This document shows, piece after piece, positions 25,650 through 37,316 of a stretch of DNA of 64,000 nucleotides. Numbering within the stretch: position 1 is the first letter of the stretch; every line of letters begins with the position of its first letter. The position numbers were made by a program, and so were the translations under genes. Under the pieces are notes generated by a model, which saw nothing but the letters and a program-made list of their open reading frames with translations, had not been told where the DNA came from and made no database searches. Location: NCBI RefSeq assembly GCF_000699445.3, contig NC_067196.1:36538616-36602615 (forward strand). Reading direction: 5' to 3'. This DNA comes from Schistosoma haematobium. Taxonomy: Eukaryota; Platyhelminthes; Trematoda; Strigeidida; Schistosomatidae.

Positions 25650-26069
25650 AGTACTATCATTTAAATTCAGTTGGTATTGTTTTTGCTTATATCTTCCCAT
25701 CGAGGTTCAAAACTGCTTATAAAAGCTTGCGAATTAAGGCAATATCGAGGCATACGCACAGTATGCACATATTTCAATAAAAGACTGATCAACTTCAGTT
25801 TTAAACCTCAGTGGGAAGATACAAGCAAAAAAATGCCAAGTGAATTTAAATTCACTCCATTGCACAAGCAAGTGGCTATCAGGACTCAGTAGCTTGGTGG
25901 ATAACGCGATGGCGTTTGAAGTGATTGGTACTGGGTTCGAGACCCAGAGTGAACATGAACTCTAAGATGCGGGCACATCAAGCTGACGAGTCCCAAATAG
26001 GACGAAACGCACGTCCTGGATTCCACTACTAGCCACTATTTATCTTTGCTTATAAAAGTACTATCATTT
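25650..26069 (+). mobile_element. SM-alpha-type hammerhead SINE with 13-nt TSD
   Basis: The insert 25663-26056 is flanked by the direct repeat AGTACTATCATTT at 25650-25662 and 26057-26069. A full unit runs from TGCTTATAAAAG (25713) to the recurrence of the same 12-mer at 26047, a period of 334 bp that fits the unit length of about 330 bp known for SM-alpha. It has a Pol III A box (TAGCTTGGTGG, 25890-25900) and B box (GGTTCGAGACC, 25934-25944). A 5' piece (25680-25714) is inverted relative to 25797-25831, forming a foldback. Confidence 0.9.
25977..26021 (+). ncRNA. Hammerhead ribozyme, core intact
   Basis: Core boxes are CTGACGA (25983-25989) and GAAA (26004-26007), and the cleavage triplet is GTC (26013-26015) with predicted cleavage after 26015. 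Helix II is GTCC/GGAC with a six-base loop. Helix III is only three pairs (ACG/CGT) with a two-base loop, as is usual for schistosome hammerheads, which are thought to act better as dimers. Helix I pairs ATCAAG with CTGGAT and has one A-G mismatch where related copies have C-G. All catalytic bases are present; activity is inferred and may be weakened by the mismatch. Confidence 0.88.
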
Positions 26070-28336
26070 GTTATTTTTCATTTAGTAATATTTACAATTT
26101 AATTTATAAAAATAGAGATTTTTATAAGTATTTTTTTAAAGTTAATGTTTTACGCTTTAATCATTAATCACTGACCAACCGTATACTATTTGTTTGCATT
26201 TATACTTTTTATTAAAACGTAGGCAACTTCTCTTCATGATATGAAAAATAAAGGTAAGTAATCTAACAAGTCATGTGTATTGTTTCTTGAAAAGCCATTT
26301 TTATGATTGTTCTGCATGATTTTTTTTTTTCTCTCTCTCTCTTATGGTTATGTATCCATGTGATTGTGAACGCTTATTATGGTTATTTTAATTATCATAG
26401 GAGATAATTATTACCAAATGAGGATAACAACCATTTAATGTTTCACTGTTTTTTTTGCACTCTAGCAGTGATAGAAGGAAAACATATGAATAAAATGTTA
26501 GGAGGCAGAAATTGAAGTATTCTTGTGTTTCTCAATTTACTGAATAAGATAAATTGTAGTTATTGTGAATTAATTAACAGTTAGCACTATAGTATTGTGT
26601 TTACTAATGTAGGGCTATTAAATGTGATTAATAAAAATCGGTGTTTATCCGCAGAGTGTTCGTGTATCTTTTACCTTCTACACAACTATTCATTAACATT
26701 ACAATGACATAATATACATCCTAAATGTTCGTATTAAAATCTGTGACTTGGTATTGTAAGAAATATGACATAAATAAAAGTATTATCCATAAGAAGCTCA
26801 TGATTGATAAGTTTCATGGATATGGTAGAAAATTTTCAAAATCTAGATAATTTATAGGTTTCTAAATTGATAGGACAGTACCACTGGTTAAAAAGACCAT
26901 TTTTTTAAAAATCCTAAGATAATTACATTTACAATACAGTTCATTGAAAATATCTGCAGAACATTGTATAGATTGGAATGTTATGTGAGAAAAGAGAGAA
27001 GAGGAATCAAAGTACTGGACAGACTTATTGCCATCGTTACCTTTATGATTAACATAATTTATCATCTTAGTTAACGAGGTCAAAGTATGTATCATACATT
27101 ATTTCTGATAAGAATCATTATGGGAAACAGAAATTATAACATATAAATAATGAAATGTAAACTAATTGAATTGGTTAATGTAAACGTAATATATATATGA
27201 ATATCACTTTTGTATAGTTACAATTACATGAATTAAACTACCTTAATGAGGTGAAGTAAAATGATAGAATTTAAATTATAAATGAATTATTGTTTGATTA
27301 AATGAACTTTAAGAATTGATTCTGTTCTACCCTCCAATGTGGGTTTCTAGCAGAATAAACGCTTTTATTTGGATAGCAATAAACCTGATCGAAAATGTAA
27401 GAGTTTAATATTATTTTTTCATATTAAAAACTTAGTTGAATCTAAGGGAAGAAAATGTAATACTTCTTAAATAATGTATAACAACTGATTAGTTTCGTAA
27501 TTTTACATTTTCTTTTGATATTTGGAACAAACTAAATGAAGTACCAGGGTAACAGCTTTTCTGCACATGAGGTTCTTGAAAAAGTTAAAGCGTTTATAAG
27601 AAATAAATTCGCAACATAAGTGACTCATGATTATTGATTGTTTAACTTCACACTCAAGAGGATCCTGTTTAAGGATAGATTTGATGGGTTCCTATTATCA
27701 GTAATAAATTTTCATGACGTTCTAAAGATTTCAAATGGCCGAAACAGTGATTATGTCATTGTCTTGTGATATGATTTTCATATAGAACTAATAGACCCGA
27801 AAGTTGACAACAATGTGAACAAAGTTAATGGAATTCTATTTGTAAATACTAAAGGATATATTTCCCAGTTTAAAAAAAACATCGGTTCAAAAATGTATGT
27901 TATTTTGTAATCGGCTATTTAGAAAGCGCTGAATTTCAATTAAAATATGACGATACATAATTATACATTAAAGTACAATCAGAATATATATAACGATCAA
28001 TTGAATTTCTTTATTATTTTTATTTTTGACTGGTCACTTTGTAATATCTTAATTGTAAATAACATAACCAACTGGAAATAATCTAGTAGAATGAAACCAT
28101 TTTATTTTCGAATAAAATAGCATTACCTAATAGCTAAACATCATAATACTTCTTTGAAAGTGATTGCACGAGATAATGTAGAATGAATATCATAATAAGC
28201 TTTCAGTTATATCATTAATAATATAACAATATTGCATGATTGATGATTGCATTAGAAGTGGTTTATTTTATTCCTCATTCTCATACAACACTGGTAAAAT
28301 GAAATCATATTTAATTAAATAATAATATGAAAATAA
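26070..28336. other. Gene-free stretch upstream of the LIM gene
   Basis: AT-rich. No upstream exon of the LIM gene could be identified, although one may exist (see the acceptor-like site at 28356-28361). A short poly-T/CT tract lies near 26318-26342. Confidence 0.45.
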
Positions 28337-28939
28337 ATGTTCGAATTAACATTAATTTTAGAAACTAGATTTTATGAAATGCCTTTACGTTTAGTAATTT
28401 CAAATAAGGCGAACAAATGTCGTTTAAAACAAATACGCGACAGTAATAAACGAGAAGTCAATTTAAATTATGAAGATAATGAACGTAAACTTCATTTAAA
28501 AAGTACACCTGATCTTCGTGATAATACCAACTATAATAACAATAAATCAAATAACATCAGCGGATTAAAAACTAATGTAAATTTGAAAAAACCTCATCGA
28601 ATATTCACTTCAGCTGCTTCAAAAATTAACCTACAACGTCCCCGAACAAAATCTGATAAGAAACAACGAAGTCAATCTAATCCACGTCCGGTAATTAGTA
28701 GACCTATACCTGCAGAAAGTTCTCAGTTTAATAAACCTACACAAGATTTAACTTCATTACAATTTGCGAACAACATTGGGCCTCATAAAACGAATAGGCA
28801 AACACTGTCGCCACTGCTAACATCACAGGTACCACAAATCAAATTGAGTAACTTACGTCCAGTATCCATGACAGGTAATGAAGAGGTTGGAATATGGACT
28901 GAAAAGCCAATGGAATCTGTACAGCCTGGAAGCAAAACT
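28337..28939 (+). CDS. LIM gene, exon 1 coding part
   Basis: 201 codons, ending in ...GSKT before the donor GTAAGT at 28940. Encodes the basic low-complexity N-terminal region. Confidence 0.8.
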
Positions 28940-30419
28940 GTAAGTCACTTTAAATTTCAGAAATGTAACTGATTTACAAAAAGTTATTGCTGAATTTTAT
29001 TTAATGTTTAATACGATTCCCAAAACTCACTTTTATTGTAACAATGTCATAATATAAATATACCTAGTTACGGTAAAATTATTTACCTCATTCTCTTAGG
29101 AAGGAGATTTTCCACTTTGCCTAATTTAGAAAATAAGCCACATCTCAACAATTTCACTGATAGTGGGGATTTAAATAATCCAGTCATAACATTTGAATGA
29201 CCTGACATACAAAATTATCTATTCACCGACTGACTTTATTCACCTACATGTTCTACAGTGCACAGTATCCCTACTACAAAAGGCCTTGAGAGGGTGGAAG
29301 AACACAGGCACTGATTATTTTACTGATTAGAAGCAAACATGAATATTTCGTAGCATACAAAATTGAATTTACTCCTGTTCATTGTTTTTTCATACTGCAT
29401 TATATGAAACATAAATTTGACAAACGATTTGTAATTTATTTAATCACTTAACATTACGGTCTATTTTAATAGCGTCAACGTACAAATTTGGTTTAAGAAA
29501 AACGATTGCTAAAGTAAGCTCGAAAAAGTGAGATAATTCTAACTAAATTTTCCTATAGATGTAAGTGAAATTAAATATCCATGTTTTCGAGCATCCTCGA
29601 AAATGATGCCTTGAAATGAGTTTGTTGAGAACGTTAGTGTTCATTATTACTTTGCAAACTTTATGTCTATTTAAACTAGACATACACAAGATATCTCGAA
29701 ATTACATGTTAAGAACGATTTATGTATTGAAGAGTCATTTCTTTCTTCTAAGTGGATCATCATCTGCACAGAGTCATCACCTATAGGTGATTATCTGGTC
29801 TGTCACTGCACCCCCAAGTATCCATGGTTTTCGGATTTTCTTAATGAATCCTGCTCCATAGACTTTTCTCTCTGTAAAATTAGATTAATAAGGCTTTGAA
29901 AGGGTCCTTGTGACTAAACAAGACCACAGACCACAACACTACCATTTTTGTTTACTGATCAAAATTTTCATCGTGTGAATTAAAACAAAACTTGTAAGTG
30001 AAAACATTGTTTTCGCATATTATAAAATAACATGCATACGCAGAATTGAAAAATAATCAGCCGATCAAGGCAATTTCTGAGTCGATGATAACAATGAAGA
30101 AGATTACACAACTAATCATGTTAAATTAAAAACACAAACCGATAGTAAGAAGACAAATGAGTAGTAAGTATTATGATTATATAGACTTTTTTACAATTAT
30201 CAATGACTGTAAAATCACTGTGACTGATCTAATATTTTGCATATACGGAGATAAATACTATTGCATATCATAGTGGAGCCTGATGATCTATTTGATCTAT
30301 CTCCATATGGAGAAATTCGAACGCTTTAATTCGATCTAAAGTTTGTGTTGATGATTTCGTTCAGAAAAACGATGAAAGCTTCACGACCAAACCATCCAGC
30401 TCAGAGAAGAAAACTCCAT

Positions 30420-30455
<36 letters not shown>

Positions 30456-31450
30456 TGTTTAAAATTTAATATTTGTTTATCTATTGTGATTAGAAATTTT
30501 CACTTCCTGTCTTTTTTTCTTTTAGATAATAAACCAACTAATGGAATGTGACTTAAATTCAATAGAAAATTGTTCGATTTGTCATAAAATAATGCCAGTA
30601 AATGAACGTTATGATTTAGTTGATCAAGTGATACATCGTAATTGTTTCAAATGTTCAATATGTAATGAAACATTAACGTAAGTTATTTCAATTTTAAACT
30701 ATGAAAAAGTAATGTACATTTGTACAAACTATCTAATTTATTAGTATATTTTAAAATGGACTTCATCATCACTGTCTTCACTCAATGAAGTGTCATACAT
30801 ATACAATCAAATGTCCGAATTGACTGGATGATTAATTAAATTACTATAACTCGACTATTCATTCAAAGTTCTATAGTAAATTGTTGGCATAAAACGACAC
30901 ATCAAGGTAGAAACACCGTTTATCTTAACTCATCAAAATAGCCTGCATACATGAAAAATGATTGATTAGTATTCAGTGATCATCGAAGATCATTGATCAT
31001 CTCAAACATGGTTCTATGATCATTTGTACGATAAAATTGAAAAATCATTTAGGTTCCAGTTACGCTATTGACGTTAATAAGATTATTATCTATTTGCTAT
31101 TATTATCTTACGTCATTGCCCTTATTTAGTTCCATTTAATAAGCTATTAAACATTAACAAGCGTGGAACATCTTTCTTGTTCTGATATCAAACTAGATCG
31201 AGGCAATTTTTCAATGCTCTAATATTGGCTATTATTATTTGGTTATAAAAACTTGTTTTTCTTTTTATGGAAAATTTTTATAAAACTACTTAGATCATTA
31301 ATCGTTACAATATCGATTATTGATTATTTTTTTAATTTCAATATTATTTTGTTTTAAAATTTCAGTGATAAAAGTGCAATATTTCAAAATGGTAACTGGT
31401 GTTGTGCACTACACTTTCGATATAATATGGATATTATCAATGTACAATAA
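28337..31450 (+). CDS. LIM-domain protein (three exons, 279 residues)
   Basis: The protein joins exons 28337-28939, 30526-30677 and 31366-31450. The first intron is phase 0, the second phase 2. Residues 1-201 are basic, Asn/Ser-rich and probably disordered. Residues 217-268 form one complete LIM zinc-binding domain with ligands C217, C220, H238, C241 (first zinc) and C244, C247, C265, H268 (second zinc), spaced C-x2-C-x17-H-x2-C-x2-C-x2-C-x17-C-x2-H. LIM domains are protein-binding modules, common in actin-cytoskeleton proteins. The spacing and the C-F-K-C-S-I-C box resemble the EPLIN/Xirp2 type, but orthology is not established. The start is uncertain: an acceptor-like site ends at 28361, and a second in-frame Met is at 28379. 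The stop codon overlaps an AATAAA. Confidence 0.88.
28940..30525 (+). other. LIM gene intron 1, with foldback A copy
   Basis: A GTAAGT...TTTTAG intron of 1.6 kb. A one-armed foldback family A copy is at about 30305-30420, fused to the microsatellite at 30422-30453. The rest is AT-rich. Confidence 0.8.
30305..30453 (+). repeat. Foldback family A, single arm with (AT)n
   Basis: It reads from CATATGGAGAAATTCGAACG through AAAGTTTGTGTTGATGAT to AACTCCATCAA, then runs directly into (AT)n. It shares the CATATGGAGAAATTCGAA block with the loop of the copy at 46333. Confidence 0.75.
30526..30677 (+). CDS. LIM gene, exon 2
   Basis: Acceptor TTTTAG ends at 30525 and donor GTAAGT starts at 30678. Carries the first zinc site and two ligands of the second zinc site. 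The intron before it ends only about 70 bp after a foldback A copy and an AT microsatellite. Confidence 0.9.
31366..31450 (+). CDS. LIM gene, exon 3 (terminal)
   Basis: Acceptor TTTCAG ends at 31365. The first base completes the Thr codon of exon 2. Encodes the last two zinc ligands (C265, H268) and a short tail, ending CAA-TAA. Confidence 0.9.
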
Positions 31451-32807
31451 AAATAATAATAATAACTGATATAATAATATCTTGATGGCATCAACAATCT
31501 CAGCAATAATAACAATGAAGGAATGAAAATTTATATCACATTTCTTGTTTTATTTCAATCAAACGAAATCTAATCCTTACAATACCCATTTCTATCTTCT
31601 AGTTGTGATTTCTTTAAATATGTGGTTGGTTTGTTGTTTGCAAATAGTCTATTTTTTTTCTTTCAAATTTACAGTAATTCTAAGATGAATGTTACTACTA
31701 TAGCAAATGCTACTAATATTAGTACAAAATGTTATCATGCTTCATTATATAATTCTTACTGAATATTTCTTTCTTTTTTCCAAAGAAAAAATTCGTTACA
31801 TGTTTAGTTAAATTGATTGTGGATATTTAACCATTTCCCTTTTAAAACTGATCAATGAATAAATGTCTAAGCACAGAAATGAAGATGATGATGATGAACA
31901 GATAGGGTTATTGTTAGAATTCCATTTTTCATTCACATTTTGGGTTGTTTCTTTTTTCTAATGATTGAATGTGAATGTGTTTTTTTTGTCTAATTTATAC
32001 TGTACTTTATTATTGTCCGTTTTTTTTCTAAAATAATTTTATTCCTATCTTATTCACAGATCATTCATTGACATCAACAACAATCTTAGCACAAAAACAA
32101 GAGATTGGTATGTGTTATGATAAGAAACGAAAAAGAGGGAAATCTTTTTTTGTTGTTGATGTATTCATATATGTATATGTGCATGTGTTTGTTTATGGCA
32201 AGAGATGTTTAGACATAGTTAATGTTCGGTTAAATTTTTGTTTATTAAATTGGCATGTGATATGCAATGAACAAAAGTATGTGCATATGAGTATTACTTG
32301 AACGCTTACTTTTTTCCTCTTCACTGTGTAGGAAATAAGTAGGTAAAAGGATACAAGGTTACTAATCAATTTTATTATGACGGATATTTTAGAATTGATT
32401 TTAAAATATACATAATGGGAAAAATGTGACACAAAACATGTGATTAAATCCATAATTTTCACCACAAAACTATAATGTCGACAAATTTTTTTCTTTAAAA
32501 TAATCTTCCTTACGGTCTGATGCTGGTTAGAAATTCTTTAGAAACCATGAAGCGATTATTTGAGTCTTAAAAGAAATGTTTACAAACGAGCTGATGCTCG
32601 ATTTACATCATGACTTTCAGATTCTTTACCAAGGATTGTAAAGTTAATCAACTTAATCATCATTTAATAGCGCATATTGAAATTTCAATGAATTTGTGTT
32701 ACCAGATACCAAGTGCAGTTCCAAATTTTCAGTGAAATTGATAACTAGTGAGGTTAAGACAGTACTCAATACCAAAACAATTAACATAGAAAATACAGAC
32801 GACTACG
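31451..32807. other. Intergenic stretch after the LIM gene
   Basis: T-rich runs and a (GAT)n-like tract near 31880-31897. No exon supported. Confidence 0.5.
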
Positions 32808-32950
32808 TGGTGACTCAGTGATTTATCGGTATCGTTCTTGGTATAAGACTGTAAGTTCCTGCGTCCTTCCTAAAATTGGCTAATGGATGCACATTACCAG
32901 AGGGTCCTAAACAATTGAAAAACATTTCCTAAATACCTACTGGTTTTCAG
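32808..32950 (+). repeat. SINE type 2, strongly decayed
   Basis: The order is TGACTCAGTGATTTATCGGT (tRNA-like head), GGATGCACATTACCAGAGGGT (hammerhead-like region), then CTGGTTTTC. It follows the type 2 family at low identity. Confidence 0.45.
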
Positions 32951-33346
32951 TAGTGTATTAGTTTATTCGAATTTGTTTGAAGATCTGTCAGGAATTCAAA
33001 CTGATTTCGATGAGCGATCAGATCAACAATAAATCATTTTTTCAAAAATAAGCTATTCAAAACTTTTTCATATGATGATTTTGAGAAATTTTTGTGAATT
33101 TAAACTGGCTGTGTTACTGAGAATTCTAAAGTATTTTGGAAATGTTGTTTAATATATGATGGCGATGGAATGTTTGACTCCAAAATAAATTTTTTAGTAT
33201 GTTCTATTTAACTATCCTAGATTTTGATAACTAGAAAATATGTATCTCTCACCCAAGGTTACCTAAGATAGAAGGTCAAAATCAACATAAGGGAAGGTCA
33301 TATATTTATGAAAAACTTATTGACTTTTATAGGTGTTTCTATTATT

Positions 33347-33695
33347 ATTGTCATTATCATTATTAGCTTTATTCAATATTATATATTTGGTACAATGTAG
33401 AATTCTCAGTACAAAGTAATTCAAAAAGTTTCCGTTTCTTATTACTTTGTCGATCCTGACGATAAATATTGAGTAGTCGCCAGTTAGAAGTTAGCAGTCC
33501 AGTAAATCGACATCTAAATAATGTACATTCTTTTCGTTGCATATTGCCAACAACCACGAGATCTGTGATTAGACCTTTTGTAACTTATACAACGAAAGGT
33601 TGTACACTTTTCAGAAACGCACAGAAATAGATAACTTGTTGAAATATCTAGATAACAGGAACAGGTAGTTCAGATGTTCAAGCAGGCCGCCAAAG
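33347..33695 (-). repeat. Non-LTR retrotransposon 3'-end remnant, copy 2
   Basis: Sister of 6624-7015, with the same landmarks and the same AATAAA-like end followed by a TAA-type tail when read on the minus strand. Confidence 0.65.
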
Positions 33696-35668
33696 ATGAT
33701 GACCAAGAAGTGAGTTTTTTCTTCAAGTTCCGACAAAGATGAAAATGTTATTACCGTACATTCATGAGTGATCATAGATTTATTCTTTTATGATTAGCTG
33801 GGATTCAGTTTATCTTAGATATCAAGATTGGTAATCCTTCTAAAAAAAACTTGAGTTTCAAGTAAATCTATATGTATATATTCACTCAATCATCTTAAGA
33901 GGTATATTAGTATTTAAATTCCCATATAATTACGTAATTTTCTATAATTCACTCCTAATTTCTGTATTCTTATGTGGTGGTATATGTAAAAACTAGAACA
34001 AGGGTCAGTTTAAATAATATTTTAAAGAAAATAATTTTCAAGTACAATCTGGTTTAATAGGTTCTTCCCATTTTCTGATCAACTAAATATGATCAATGTT
34101 TAGAATGTGTTCTCATTATTAATTATAGTTTGATAACAAACTCATCAGTAGATCTATTTAATAAATTGTTACGCATCATTTTCTCAGTATTCAAAATGAA
34201 GAGGATTTTTTATGGTTGAAAGGAAACAATTACTAAGTTTGACTACCAGGAACGTCATATTTCAGTCCATGAATTGTTTCATATCGGAAAGGTGAAGAAC
34301 TAGACGTAATTTATAATAGTCTGCAATGACTAATATATTTATGGTACATTAACCTCAGGATGTGACTAAATTTTATTATATATTTAATGGTGTTGATTAT
34401 TTTTTTGAGGTCATTGAGAAAGAATATAAATTTCAAAGATAACAAAGTACTGCAGACTACAGTTCGCTTTTGTTAAAATGGCCTTTTGTAGGGATGAATT
34501 TGTTGTGAAAATGGATAAAAATGAAAATATCCAAATATGTCTAGCTAGTAAGTTGTCTTCAGGGTAAAAGCCTTGATACTATATTGTACACACGGACATA
34601 AAAGATAAAAAGATTCTTGTGATAACATTAAATTAAAGATTTTTCATTTCAAAATACTTGGTGTTAACCCATAGCTTAATTCCTCTTGACTAAAAATTGT
34701 TACTCACATATCGTGAGCAAATGATGTTACAGATTATTCACTATTTACTATATTCCAGCTACATTGAACAGACTAGGGACTAGAGGGATAATCTTTATTG
34801 ATAAGCATCTAGCTACTCTCTCCACTTTTACAAAGAAACGACTAAAACTCTTGAAAACTCAGTCAAACCTTAAAAGTCAAATGTCATAATAATAAAAAAA
34901 CTTTTTTAAAAACAAACTATAAAATTCTAATAGATCTTAACTGGAGATCATACCAAAACGGATCAAGTAAAACAGAAAAAGCACTTGTTTTCAATTTATT
35001 TAACATTATATTTCTACAATTTGAATTGATCCTCTTGAAAATATTCATTTCCATAATTTGTAATTATTATTATGTTTTAATGAATGGGATTTTTAGGAAC
35101 TTTCAATGAATCATCTATTTTGTTTTAATTCATTACATGAATTGAATAAATCTATTCATGAATACATAACTATTTCTGCATGTGTATACTGTTAAGCCTA
35201 TAAACCACTATGGTTTTTCTAACATTTAATCAATATAAATTATTATTATTATTATTGTTTGTTCTTTATTATAAATGATTAAAAATTATTTGTTTACAAT
35301 ATGAACTTGATTTCTTCAGTGTTTATTTACTCGTTTGTAGATTTCTTTTTAAGATAAGACAGTTTACATTGATTACTCACGGTGATATAAACAAATAAAC
35401 ATTTTAAATAGATTAGATTATATTCTTGATATGATAAATTTTCTATACGTTACAACATATAGTTTTAATGTTTTAAAATTATGACTTACGGTACTATCAC
35501 TGAATGATTATGTATGTAAATGTATAACTATTGACATAACTAATTCTCTTATTCTTTCTTTCTTACTTTCTTTCAAAATTTCTAAGGTTGAATTAAAAAT
35601 GGTGTATGAAATATGTTCATACAAGCATGTATATATGTGTGTAATCAATTGACATATGTAGATTCAAC

Positions 35669-35670
<2 letters not shown>
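33696..35670. other. Gene-free stretch
   Basis: AT-rich; a short (ATT)n tract near 35240-35258. No gene supported. Confidence 0.5.

Positions 35671-35712
<42 letters not shown>
35671..35712. repeat. (TA)n microsatellite
   Basis: About 20 uninterrupted TA dinucleotides. Confidence 0.95.
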
Positions 35713-35713
<1 letters not shown>

Positions 35714-35789
35714 TTCAATATGATACAAAGTATTATAGTGATTAATTATATGGAAAATTCATAAAAATTTAACAAATAAAACTGGTTTT

Positions 35790-36100
35790 AAGAGGTATTT
35801 CCTGGAATTCTAATGAGAAGCAGTGTCCAATGGAGTTCAACTGGGTCTGCTTTGAGATAGTAACTAATTGAAGACAATGGTGGGTTTGTTGCTTAATTTC
35901 GTGGATTAGTTGAAGTTAGACATTAACACCGAAGATTGCCGGTTTAGTGGTCTAGAGGTTAAGCGTTCACGCGCAAGACCGATAAGTCCTGGGCTCGAGT
36001 CGCTCGAGGCGGGATCGTGGATACTCACAATAGGACGAAACGGTTATCTAGTGCTTCCAGGTTTTCCATGGTAATCTAGCTTCAATTGACTCATGATCTC
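35790..36100 (+). repeat. tRNA-derived SINE type 2, hammerhead half deleted
   Basis: Starts in the unit's upstream part, then a tRNA-like head with TAGAGGTTAAGCG (A-box-like) and GGGCTCGAGTC (B-box-like, 35991-36001). The 5' half of the hammerhead is deleted, but the segment AATAGGACGAAACGG remains. Then comes the usual 3' end TCTAGCTTCAATTGACTC. Confidence 0.85.
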
Positions 36101-36857
36101 AACTATTGAAATATTAATTTCACTGAAATATGATTGTATTTATATAGACATTTTACTAAATAAACTTATAATCTACTATATTGGTATAAGTAATATGTAT
36201 TGAATTATCATAAATGGAGTTGAAAACCTGATATCTTTTTTAAATGCTTTCAGTAGTACATTTGAACTTATGTTTGTTAAAAGCGATCATTTGAACAGCT
36301 GTAACATAAGTCTTTATGTTTTATCTGCTTTGAACACTAGTGAAAGGTAGAAAACAGTGAATGAATTTTCAATAATCGTTTTAGTTTTAAAGAGATCACA
36401 ATACTCATCTATCAGTAGTTCGGTAAAAACAAGTCTCATACTAGGGTAAATCGAATAAGAGAAGCAACCATTTAAAGTCCAATATGATTACCCGTCTGCT
36501 GTATTTCAAACATTTCCAAGAGTATAATAAGTTGAATTGATCACATGTGTTCGTAACTCACATACGTCATTTCGTCCATACAGTTATGCCTTAAAATATC
36601 AGTCAAATTTGGGGATTTCAACAAATTAATACAACCGCAAGTCCCCTTTAACTTAGAGTATTTTGTTAGTAGTTTATTCAATTAACATGAAGGTGAATAT
36701 TACTGTTTTCTGAAACTTGAACCAAACAGCCATTGAATGCATATTTATTTGTAATAGGCACGTAGCATATTTCATGAGCACGTATTCACTTTCGCACGTT
36801 TAGCTTAACCAGCAAAACAAAAACTCATTACTTAATTATAAATAATATCCATTTTTA
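36101..36857. promoter_or_regulatory. Upstream region of the six-exon repeat-protein gene
   Basis: AT-rich, with an in-frame stop TAA at 36843-36845 just before the first ATG. No clear TATA box or initiator can be chosen. Confidence 0.25.
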
Positions 36858-37316
36858 ATGTCTTGTCGAAATGTAGATGAAAAAAGTGAAAATGGGAATA
36901 AAGATACTAAAAAATCTGACCTTGAACGACGAATATCAAACGCCAGTGGTGGACGAATGGGAAATATTAGAAATAAGTTTGAATCAGGTGAAGTGAATAG
37001 TGATAAAAGGAAGAACAAAAAGAAATCTGCACCAAAAATGAAATATGCCGGTGTGGAATCAGTTAAAACAAAATTTATCGAAGAAGCTACAAAGGCTACA
37101 ATGAGTAAGGTAGAAGATGGGCCTAGGAAACCAAAGGAATTCACTCCACCACCGGATGGTGTTGCTGTTGGTATATTAGAAAGTAATCCAAAGCCAAGAG
37201 CACCAGATGTTGTTACATCGGACGATATGTTTGAACCAGTGGATTTAAAAGAGATTAGTGAAAAAACAAAAAATTTGAGGGCGAAATTTCGAAATATGGA
37301 AGCAACTGGTGGACAG
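36858..37316 (+). CDS. Repeat-protein gene, exon 1
   Basis: 153 codons from an ATG preceded by an in-frame stop. Donor GTAGGT at 37317. Basic N-terminus, then the first G-I-L-E-S-N-P motif. Confidence 0.85.

Noticed and set aside
25671..25892. 73-codon ORF
   Set aside because: It lies across the inverted arm and 5' part of the SM-alpha-type SINE; no domain or splice context.
15471..31450. Joining the 490-codon ORF to the LIM gene as one locus
   Set aside because: The ORF ends in its own stop without a donor at its end, and 11 kb of repeats separate the two.
36836..37144. 102-codon minus-strand ORF
   Set aside because: Shadow of exon 1 of the repeat-protein gene; low-complexity hydrophobic translation of a basic coding strand.
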